A stretch of 64,000 bases of DNA from Sternotherus odoratus (taxonomy: Eukaryota; Chordata; Testudines; Kinosternidae), in NCBI GenBank assembly GCA_032164245.1, contig JAVMKO010000003.1:63186390-63250389 (forward strand), given 5' to 3'. Below the pieces are notes generated by a model, which made no database searches, was not told the DNA's origin, and saw only the letters and a list, made by a program, of their open reading frames with translations. A program made the translations under genes and the position numbers. How positions within the stretch are numbered: position 1 is the first letter of the stretch; each line of letters starts with the position of its first letter. This document shows, one piece after another, positions 12,745-20,660 of this stretch.

Positions 12745-12941
12745 CAAAGAGTCCTGTGGCACCTTAAAGACTAACTAAAGTATTGAAGCCTAAGCTTTCA
12801 TGGGCTAATACCCACTTTGTCTGATGCGTATTAGCCCACAAAAGCTTATGCTTCAATACTTTAGTTAGTCTTTAAGGTGCCACAGGACTCTTCGTCCCTT
12901 TGCTATTCCAGACTAACACGGCTTCCTCTCTGATTCTATAG
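12745..12941. mobile_element. Foldback SINE-like repeat, copy 2
   Basis: Two inverted arms of about 66 bp (12745-12810 and 12829-12894) carry 'caaagagtcctgtggcacct', 'aaagactaact', 'aagctttcatgggctaata' and their complements. The right arm is followed by 'ccagactaacacggcttcct'. A perfect 9-bp target duplication 'ttaaagtga' flanks it (12736-12744, 12942-12950). The inverted-dimer form and the variable duplication length match copies 1 and 3. Confidence 0.85.
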
Positions 12942-12950
12942 TTAAAGTGA

Positions 12951-13860
12951 ATCTAGTGATGTTGTATTACACCATTGTGGGTTCATGTCTGGTGACTACA
13001 ATTTCAAGCTCAGAGTTATCTCTGCCTCTTGTTTCAGATCTAGAGCTTCTAGGAACACATGAAGACAAGAAAAGTAAAACATTCATAAGAACAATGTCTA
13101 ATATATTTTATCAATTTTATTAATGTTATCAACAAAGTTATGAATATCTGAGCATAGGTAAATCCAACATATATCCATGCACAAATTATAGCTACAGTCA
13201 TACTCACATCTTCTTACCTAGTGTTAGGGTTTGATGGGTCTCTCATGGATTGATCATGAGTAGAAGGATGGTTCCTGCTAGAGTTTCTCCTAGGAAGCTC
13301 AATTTTCCCAGTCTGGGCACACTCTTGTTATAATGTGATTCTGCCTATACCTCATACTCTGTGCATAAAAATGTTAACCCTCTTTTTCCTTATATGTATT
13401 GTGTCCCCAAAGAATATTGGTGTACCCCATTTTCTATAGGTTGTGTATAGTTTGTTTAATTCTCATTACCATTGATGCACAACCTGTATCCTTTGGTTAA
13501 CACATGTGTTAGAAAAAAATGTGCCTGTAGAGCATTTTGTGATCTAATATTACTTTTACAGCTATATATTAATATATTTTTAAATACCACCTCTTGGAAC
13601 ATCTTTTCCTGTAATCTTACAGTATCAGGTTATTCTTCAGTCACTTATTTATGTCCAGCATTTCTTAATTCTAAGGCCTAAAATGGCTAAGCTAAAATCT
13701 TACAAGCCTCAGCCTGTAGGGCTTACATTTCAGCCCTCCCTACTTAGATATTTAATACATATTTATCCCTTCTAACTACTGATCAAGTTTATATTTCTAT
13801 CATTCATTCTATCATCACAAAACGCACAATAAATGAATAATTAAATAAACTGGCTACACA
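12951..13860. other. Unclassified AT-rich insertion splitting the CR1
   Basis: The CR1 homology stops near 12725 and resumes near 13861. Removing the foldback repeat and its duplication leaves about 0.9 kb of AT-rich sequence here. I see no inverted ends, polyadenylation tail, coding motif or target duplication that would class it. It could be a decayed LTR or an older DNA element. Confidence 0.45.
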
Positions 13861-14250
13861 TATTAATCAGTTAAGCTCCTTCAGTCTATCTAGCTTACAA
13901 AAAAGAAATTTAAGGGGCGACTTGCTTACAGTCTGTAAGTACAAATAAGGGGAACAAATTTAAAAATGGGCTCTTCAGTCTAGCAGAAAATGATATAATA
14001 TGATCCACTGGCTGAAAATTGAAGCCAGACAAATTCAGACTGATAACAGTGAGGGAATTAACCATTGGAACAATTTATCAAGGGTTGTGGTGGATTCTTC
14101 TGTCACTGGCAATTTTTAAATCAAGTTGTCGTTGTTCTTTCCCAACAGATATAATTTGGGAATTATTTTGGAGAAGTTCTATGGCCTGTGCTATACAAGA
14201 CGTCAGACCTGATGATCAGACTAGTCTCTTCTAACCTTAGACTCTATGTA

Positions 14251-15384
14251 TCATTGTTTGGGTTCCTGCTTGATTTCTCCCTAACAGCCTCCTTTGATTT
14301 ACCTTTATGCACTCAGGCAGGATAAAATCACACAGATTAACTGAGGGCATATGTATTTATAAAAACAACGCACACAACTCCCTCATTCTCCTCAGTGACA
14401 AATGACTCCAACAAATCAAGGATGACAGTGTTACTGTGTCAATATAAAGCACCCATTCTCTGAATAAACAAATGTTCTCAGTTTTAATTGATGTAATATA
14501 TTTAAATTGCAATACTTCACTGTGATATATTTTCAACAGTTTTTTTCTGGGGGAGAATGAGATTCATGTTAAGATTTGTAATCAAATAGGGAGACCCTTT
14601 TTGTACTTAAAAATTTGGTACCATATGTCTAAGAGTACTATTTATATCCACTACCCTGGTTCTCTTTCTTTTAGCTTCATTACCAGAAAGCTAGTGGAGA
14701 TGGTGAGAGGTTTAACTGTTCCCAATCACTGGATAAACAAAGAAGACTAAGTGCACAAGCAGTACAGTCCAATACTCTGATTGGTTGACAATTGATGTAG
14801 AGATGTCCAGGGAATTAATGAAGAAATATTGACTTTGGTTACTAATCTGCTTCCAGTAATACTATGTGTCAATGGTCCTGAACCATTGAGCTTCTCTGTG
14901 TGGGAAGAACCCTTGCACCTGCATGGAGCCCAATTCACTTAAATGTGACTCTCCTCATGCAAAGCAGCTTTCAGATTAGCTTTCAGGCTAATAACATTAG
15001 TATGACAGTTTTGCATAATTCTAACACTGGGGATTTTCATCCTGCTCTCAATGTTGAGTCTTACTATTCACTACAGTTATTAGTGTAGCCTATATTTAGG
15101 TTGAATTGATACAGTAATTAATAGTTCTGTGTTAAACCACAGTATCCCTAGAGAGTAAGTCCATTTCCCGTGCTGCTACAGTTTTAGAATCGGCAGGATG
15201 ATAGCTATTTTGAGGGTTTTCCTTAAATCTGAAGCCGTAGAAGAATGAATACAGTGAACACAAACACAGTTTCAAGTAAGTACCTTTGCTTGCATCATAA
15301 AGTTCCCTAAACAGATAATCAATGTCACAAATACATACACAAAACCTGAGAGAGAAGTGTATTCATACTCATATCCCCAAGGAT
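14251..15384. other. Unclassified AT-rich stretch
   Basis: No gene, RNA or classifiable repeat is seen. Reading frames are below 75 codons with no familiar motif. Confidence 0.55.
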
Positions 15385-16287
15385 ATGAGAGTCAGGTGTC
15401 TCTCGGGCAATGCCTCTACTTATACAACAAAAAATGCCGTTAGCCTTTTTGGCAACAAGGGCACACTGCTACAGATTAGGGACTGAAGGCACTGCTGCAG
15501 ACTAGGGACCAAATGGCTAGGCAGCAGTTCTGCAGAAAAGGACCTATGGGTTACACTGGATGAGAAGCTGGATATGAGTCAACAGCATGCCCTTGGGTTG
15601 CATAAGTAGGGGCATTTTGGGTTGTATAAGTAGGGGCATTGATAGCAGATCAAGGAACATGATCATTCCCCTACATTTGACATTGGTGAGGCCTCATCTG
15701 GAGTATTGTGTCCAGTTTTTGGCCCCCACACTACAAGAAGGATGTGGAAAAATTGGAAAGAGTGCAGAAGAGGAAAACAAAAATGATTAGGGAGCTGCAG
15801 CACATGACTTATGAGGAGAAGCTGATGGAACTGGGACTGATTAGTCTGAAAAAGAGAAGAATGAGGGAGGATTTGATAGCTGCTTAAAGGGGATGCCAAA
15901 GAGGATTGATCTAGACTGTTCTCAGTGGTGTCAGATGACAGAACAAGGAGTAATGGTCACAAGTTGCAGTGGGGGAGGTTTGGGGTGGATATTAGGTGAA
16001 AAAATGTCACTAGGAGGGTGGTGAAGCACTGGATTGGGTTACCTAGGGAGGTAGTGGAATCTCCTTTCTTAGTGGTTTTTAAGGTCAGGCTTGACAAATC
16101 TCTGGCTGAGATGATTAAGTTGGGGATTGGTCCTGCTTTGAACAGAGGGTTGGACAAGATGACCTCCTGAGGTCCCTTCCAACCCTGATATTCTATGATT
16201 CTATGACTCATATCCAGCTTCTCATCCACTATACCTCCAGGTCCTTTTCTGCAGAACTTTTGCCTAGCCATTCAGTCCCTAATTCTA
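15385..16287 (-). mobile_element. CR1 LINE fragment (minus), split by a second CR1
   Basis: The left part (about 15395-15469, 'tgccgttagcctttttggca' then 'acaagggcacactgc') and the right part (16204-16287, 'tgactcatatccagcttctc' then 'atccactatacc') are adjacent segments of one CR1 ORF2 3' region on the minus strand. A plus-strand CR1 lies between them. The right part is also the reverse complement of 15470-15577 inside the inserted CR1, as expected for two members of one family in opposite orientation. Confidence 0.8.
15470..16203 (+). mobile_element. CR1 LINE 3' end inserted into another CR1
   Basis: A 5'-truncated CR1. It encodes the ORF2 C-terminal region ('[10 protein letters not shown]' at 15687-15716, in the typical CR1 phrase about the size of the audience of 'LEYC'). 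It continues through 'aggagggtggtgaagcactg', 'ttgacaaatctctggctgag' and 'gacctcctgaggtcccttcc'. It ends in the diagnostic 3' repeat 'attctatgattcta' (about 16189-16203). The end is well preserved compared with the CR1 relics at 10.5 and 19.5 kb, so it is one of the younger CR1 insertions here. There is no intact frame. Confidence 0.9.
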
Positions 16288-16370
16288 ATATATTATTTTT
16301 GAGGTGGGGTGACCAGAACTGCATGCATTGTTCAAGATGTGGGTTATCATGGATTTATGTAGTGATATTA
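16288..16370 (-). mobile_element. CR1 LINE (minus), right piece continues at 18133
   Basis: 'gaggtggggtgaccagaact', 'ttcaagatgtggg' and 'catggatttatgtagtg' form a typical CR1 ORF2 segment read on the minus strand. The homology stops at the LTR at 16371 and resumes after 18132 with 'ctatccctttcctaatggtt' then 'cctaacattctgttagc', the next block of the same CR1. The junction with the CR1 to its left, near 16287, is approximate. Confidence 0.75.
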
Positions 16371-17184
16371 TGTAATAGTCCCAACTTGGGATCTGGCTGG
16401 GAAGCGTGGCCTAGTGGTCACTTCTGAGAACCCTGACAGTGAAGGGGATTGTGGTGGGGAGCCCAGTCCCTCCCAGTCCACCGGACACCCACACAGAGCC
16501 CTTTGGACTATTAGTGGTCTGGCAATCCTTCTGTCTTGTCTGGGCCTCTTCCTCTCCCTTTCCTCCCTCCCAGGGTGAGGACCAAAATAAGTATACAGAG
16601 GTTACCAATGTCCAGCATCCACAGGATACTTCCCTCTCTAATTGTCTCTGGGTTGGACCCTGTCAAGGTTCTATTTTCCCCACTCTGAACTCTAGGGTAA
16701 AGATGTGGGGACCCCGCATGAAAGACAAATCACTCCCCAAGCTTATTTTACCAGCTTAGGTTAAATCTTTTCCCTCAAAACCCAAACTTCTCCAGTTGGG
16801 GCTTGGAAATCACTGCCACCACCAATCTGAGTCCCCAAAACCATGGGGTGGGGCAAATTGGAACCCCGATAGTAACACACACACCATTTTTACCTGGGAG
16901 AGATCCGAGAACACAAACCCTCACTAGCTGTGAGACGAGCCTGATCTGAACTAGGATCAACTCCAATGGAATTAAACAGATAGTTCTTACCAAAAAGATT
17001 TTAATAAAAGAAAAAGAGAAAAGCATAAACTACTTTACAGAAATCCATAGATACTAAACATCCTAGAATTACCCAGCCCTCATGGAGCCCCTCCCTTGGA
17101 ATTCTCTCCCTGCTAACTTAACAGTCCAAGGACACCGTGGATTGATTACAAGTGATACAATTTAAGAATACACTTACAGCTAGG

Positions 17185-17634
17185 CAGAGCCGGCGACAGG
17201 AATTTTGGGGCCCCGTACGCAGATCATGTGCCCTCCCCCGGTCTCCTGCCGCCCGCGGGCCCCCCCGGCCATTCTCCTGCTGCCCGCGGGCCCCCCCCCC
17301 AGCCATTCTCCCGCCACCCGCGGGGCCCCCCGGTCTCCCGCCACCCGCAGCCCCCCCCCCCCGGCCGTCTCCCGCCGCCCGCGGGCCCCAACCCCGCATA
17401 CGCTTTGGCCGCGTGGCCGGCCGGGAGAAGCAAAGGGAGGCGGGGGGAGGCTGCTGGGTGCCGGGGGAGGGGGGCTGGTGAGCGCTGCAGCGGCTGCCCG
17501 AGCCGCACCTTGCTCACAGGCCCGGGGACAAGGGGGTACAGCTGCGTACCGGGCCCGCCCCAGACTTCAGGGGGCCCCTGAAGTCTGGGGCCCGGTACAG
17601 CTGTACCCGTAGTATCCCCCTGTCGCCGGCCCTG
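17185..17634. mobile_element. GC-rich hAT-type MITE inside a solo LTR
   Basis: The ends are 'cagagccggcgacagg' (left) and 'ctgtcgccggccctg' (right), which are inverted to each other. They are flanked by an 8-bp duplication cagctagg/ctgctagg (17177-17184, 17635-17642; one mismatch), as in hAT elements. The 450-bp body is strongly GC-rich with C-runs and 'cccgcgggccccc' units. The right quarter (about 17519-17634) is a foldback. The alanine/proline/glycine-rich reading frames across it reflect base composition and are not genes. Confidence 0.85.
17519..17634. repeat. Subterminal hairpin of the hAT MITE
   Basis: 'gggtacagctg.gtaccgggc' with 'ccagacttcagggg' on the left pairs with the complementary 'cccctgaagtctgg' and 'gcccggtacagctgtaccc' on the right. 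The arms are about 35 bp around the centre near 17573. The outer 'ggacaaggggg' also pairs loosely with the terminal 'ccccctgtcgccgg'. The right end of the MITE thus exists as an inverted pair. Confidence 0.8.
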
Positions 17635-18132
17635 CTGCTAGGCTTTAGTCTTTCTTAGCAGGTTATTGAAATGATGAATAGAAACATAGATATGATTCCT
17701 CCCCATAGCCAGGGAATGCAGACAGGCTTCGAGTAGCCCGAGAGAAAGACAGAGAGAAAAGCCCGGGAACAAAACTGAAACTAAACCCTTTGTCTGCCAG
17801 GTATTAGCAGCTCCGATACATCATCCCTTCTCCTTTTTCAGGTTAACCCTTCACAGGTAAAACAGTAATTCTAAGGCACTTCATACTTATGACAGACCCT
17901 TTTGGCAGCTGTGTCAGAGCCTTTAGGCTTCCCTCTGCTCTGTTTTGCTAGAGCTGTGGAGTGCAGGTTTGCTCACCTCCAGCTCTTTCACCCAAGTGAG
18001 CCAATTCCTTGTATTTTAATACCCCCAGTACATGGAGCATTTCCTGCAGATGTGGTGGGGTGGGGTAGGCTGAGATCGAAATAAATCCTTAACCTTTTGT
18101 TGCCCAGTGTGCAGTTTGTACATCCCATCACA

Positions 18133-19345
18133 CATTATTATATTTTCTTTCATTATCTATCCCTTTCCTAATGGTTCCTAACATTCTGTTAGCTTTTTTT
18201 GAACGGAACTGCACATTGAGAGAATGTTTTCACAGAACTATCCACAATGACTCCAAGATCTTTCTTGAAATCAGCTAGTTTAGATCCCCTCCTTTTATAT
18301 ATATATAGTTGGGATTATGTTTTCAAATGTGCATTATTTTGCATTTATCAACATTGAAATTCATCTGGCATTTTGTTGCCCCGTCACTCAGTTTTGTGAG
18401 ATTCCTTTGTAACTGTTAGCAGTCAGCTTTGGACTTAACTATCTAGGGTAATGTTGTATTGGTTACAAATTTTGCACCTCACTGTTTTTCCAGATCATTT
18501 ATAAATATTCTGAACAGCACTGGTCTCAGTACATACCTTTGAGGGACACCACTATTTACTTCTCTGCATTCTGAAAATGGACTTTTTATTCTAACTCTTT
18601 CTGAAAGTCCAAGTACACTATATCCGGATCACCCATGTCCACATGTTCTAATAGCATTCTAATAGATTGGTGAGGCATGATTTCCTTTTGCAAAAGCCAT
18701 GTTGACTTTTCCCCAACAGATCATGTTCATCTATGTGTCTGATAATTCTGTTCTTTGCTATAGTTTCAACCAGTTTGCCTGGTACTGAAATTAGGCTAAC
18801 TGGCCTGTAATTTCCAGGATCAGCTCTTGAACCCCCCAAATTGGCATCACATTGGCTATCTTCCAGTCATCTGATACAGAAGCTGGTTTAAGTAACAGGT
18901 TACATACAACAGTTAGTAATTCTGTAATCTCACATTTGAGTTCCTCAGTCTGGGATAGTTCTTCAGATTTGTCACCTAAGAAGAATGACTCAGGTGTGGG
19001 AATCTCCCTCACATCCTCTGCAGTGAAGACCAATGAAAAGATTCCATTTAGCTTCTCCAAAGCGACTTTGAGTTCTTCAAATGCTAATTTAGCACCTTGA
19101 TCACCACTGATTTTTTGGCAGACTTCTTGCTTCTGATGTACTTAAGTTTTTGCCCTTTTTATTCCTCTTAAATTGTGTTTTGCTAAGGATTTTTTTCAAA
19201 TTCTTTTTTGGCTTGCCTAATTATACTTTGAAACTTAACATGCCAGAGTTTATGCTCCTTTCTAGTTTCCTCAGTTGAATTTAACTTCCAAATTTTAAAA
19301 GATGCCTTTAAACAATCCTTAAGATTTGTGACTAGAATGGCTCTC
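18133..19345 (-). mobile_element. CR1 LINE ORF2 region (minus strand)
   Basis: Continuation of the CR1 begun at 16288. On the minus strand it shows CR1 ORF2 in order from about 19345 down to 18133. Plus-strand markers include 'tccaagatctttcttgaaat', 'ttttgttgccccgtcactca', 'gccatgttgacttttcccca' and 'tatcttccagtcatctgata'. Internal deletions remove part of the palm domain. Confidence 0.88.
18648..19060 (-). pseudogene. CR1 reverse transcriptase fragment, pseudogene
   Basis: Two overlapping minus-strand frames cover the fingers part of a CR1 ORF2 reverse transcriptase. 'SVSDDWKIANVMPI' is followed, after a frameshift near 18800, by 'DPGNYRPVSLISVPGKLVE', then 'DEHDLLGKSQHGFCKRKSC'. The NYRPVSL and QHGF blocks are typical of CR1/L2-type RTs (RT blocks 1-2a). 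The catalytic block C is not readable here. The frameshift, short deletions and lack of a complete frame show that it is dead. Confidence 0.88.
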
Positions 19346-19445
19346 CAGGGTCATCAAGTCCAGTCTTCTGTCATAGGCAACCCTGTCATGTCATCCTTTA
19401 GATAAATGTTATCCATTATATATCTTGTTAGGTTCTAGATAAGCC
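19325..19445 (-). mobile_element. Eroded CR1 3'-type fragment (minus)
   Basis: 'gaatggctctccagggtcat', 'caagtccagtcttctgtcat' and 'tagataaatgttatcc' resemble the minus-strand view of a CR1 3' end. It is short and diverged and lies between the CR1 to its left and the plus-strand CR1 from 19465. Confidence 0.5.
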
Positions 19446-19464
19446 ACTACCATTGGAAGACTGT

Positions 19465-20660
19465 AAAAGTGGTAAACAGGATGACCCTGACAATTATAAG
19501 AAAGTCAGCTTGACTTCAGTCTGGGCAGGGCTGGGGGTAGTCAATCAGTGATACAGGACTTGAGTAATAAGGAATTAAAGGAGAATAATGTAGTTAATGC
19601 CAAACAACATGACTTTATGAAAAATAGATCCTGTCAACCTAACCTGATTTCTTTTTTGAAAAAATTGGTTGATAAAGGTAAGAGAGTCGATATATATTTG
19701 GACTTTGGCAAAGCATTTGACTTGGTACTGCACTGTATTTTGATGAATAAACTAGAACAATATGAAGTCTACTTGGCACATACTAATTAAAAGATGGCTA
19801 ACTGACAAGTCCCAAAATGAAACTGTAAATGGGGAATCATCACTGAGTGGTTGTGTTTCCAGTGGGGTTCTGCAGTGATCCTTGGTCATGTGCTATTTGT
19901 CTTTTATGTCAATGACCTGAAGAAAACAAAGTCACTAATAAAGTGTGCAGATGATACAATGATTGTTGAAGTGGCAAATAATAAAAAGAACATGTCATTG
20001 CTACAGAATGATCTGGATCCTCTGGTCAGATTGGGTAATCATCTGAACACGAGCTCTGTGGTCAAAATGACTAATCGAGATCCTTAGATTATAGGCCGGG
20101 AAATCTTGAGTGGGGAGGTTATATTACCACTATATTTGACACTGATGCAATTGTCACTGGAATACTGTATCCAATTCTGGTGCTCGCAATGCAAGAAGAT
20201 GATAAATTGAAGATGGTTCAGAGAAGAGTCACAAGAATGATTAAAGAATTGAAAGACATGCCTTATAGTAATAGACAAAAGGATCTCAATCTGTTTATCT
20301 TATCCAAATGAAAGGTAAAGGGTGACAATTATAGTCTATACATACTTACAGAGAGAATGAAACTTTCATAATGGGCTCTTTAATCTATCACACAAAGGTA
20401 TAACAAGATCAAATGGCTGGAAGTTGATCCTAGACAAATTTATACTGGAAACAAGTGACAATTATTAACCATTGGAGTAACTTACCAACAGTTGTGTTAT
20501 ATGCTCCATCACTGGACATTTTAAAATCAAGATTGGATGTTTCTCTAACTTATATACTGTAGTTCAAACAGACATTAATTCAGGGAAGTCCTATGACCTG
20601 TGTTATGCAGGAAATTAGACTAGATTATCACAATCCATTCTACCCTTACAAAATATGAGG
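19465..20660 (+). mobile_element. CR1-type LINE relic (plus), same family as 10.5 kb
   Basis: This starts within ORF2 ('aggatgaccctgacaattat') and ends with 'ggaaattagactagattatc' near 20630, the CR1 3'-end phrase. Block order matches the 10.56-14.25 kb relic: 'atgggctctttaatctatca', 'agatcaaatggctggaagtt', 'attaaccattggagtaac'. It is strongly diverged. Confidence 0.8.
19548..20087 (+). pseudogene. CR1 reverse transcriptase, pseudogene
   Basis: Two frames cover the RT core. The first (19548-19790) holds 'AKQHDFMKNRSC' (QHGF-type block, with H-D in place of H-G) and 'DFGKAFDLV' with the block A aspartate (FDLV at 19716-19727). The second (19851-20087) holds the 'FYVNDLKK' segment and 'CADDT' (19944-19958), the block C catalytic pair. 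Block B near 19863 is broken: the usual GVPQGS.L phrase has a stop at 'cagtga'. The element once encoded a non-LTR RT; stops and shifts make this copy inactive. Its 12-kb relative keeps block B better. Confidence 0.8.

Larger units (their letters stand above)
10560..14250 (+). mobile_element. CR1-type LINE, decayed and interrupted
   Basis: A long 5'-truncated CR1 LINE relic. Segments before 12725 correspond to the second half of the ORF2 protein. After an insertion (about 12726-13860) the 3' part resumes at 'agtctatctagctta'. It continues through 'aatgggctcttcagtctagc' and ends with 'cagacctgatgatcagacta' and a CR1-style tail 'gactctatgtatc' near 14250. The copy at 19465-20660 has the same order of blocks, which supports a shared family. 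No complete frame remains and frameshifts and stops are frequent. Confidence 0.8.
16661..17894 (-). mobile_element. Solo LTR (family A), interrupted by a hAT MITE
   Basis: Read on the minus strand, it starts 'tgtcataagtatgaagtgcc' (right border 17894) and ends 'gaaccttgaca' (left border 16661). A perfect 5-bp target duplication 'gaccc' flanks it (16656-16660, 17895-17899). It matches the plus-strand LTR at 35367-36129 along its length. Shared blocks include 'cagtaattctaaggcacttc', 'caaacttctccagttggggc' and 'ctctagggtaaa'. Subtracting the hAT insertion leaves about 776 bp. No gag, pol or env sequence is present, as expected after recombination between two LTRs. A 5-bp duplication is common in ERVL-type and some other endogenous retroviruses; the class is not determined. 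Confidence 0.88.
16371..18132 (-). mobile_element. LTR-like element B, containing a solo LTR
   Basis: Read on the minus strand, the element begins 'tgtgatgggatgtacaaact' (right border 18132). It ends 'cccaagttgggactattaca' (left border 16371), giving TG...CA ends. Flanks share 'atta' (16367-16370, 18134-18137). Without the inner LTR at 16661-17894 it is about 520 bp. Two other minus-strand repeats here, ending at 28010 and 49050, also begin TGTGATGGG, which suggests one LTR lineage. No internal retroviral coding region is seen, so it is probably a solo LTR. Confidence 0.6.

Noticed and set aside
17118..17612. Overlapping alanine/proline/glycine-rich open frames of up to 135 codons
   Set aside because: They fall inside the GC-rich hAT MITE and reflect base composition; stop codons are rare in any frame of such sequence.
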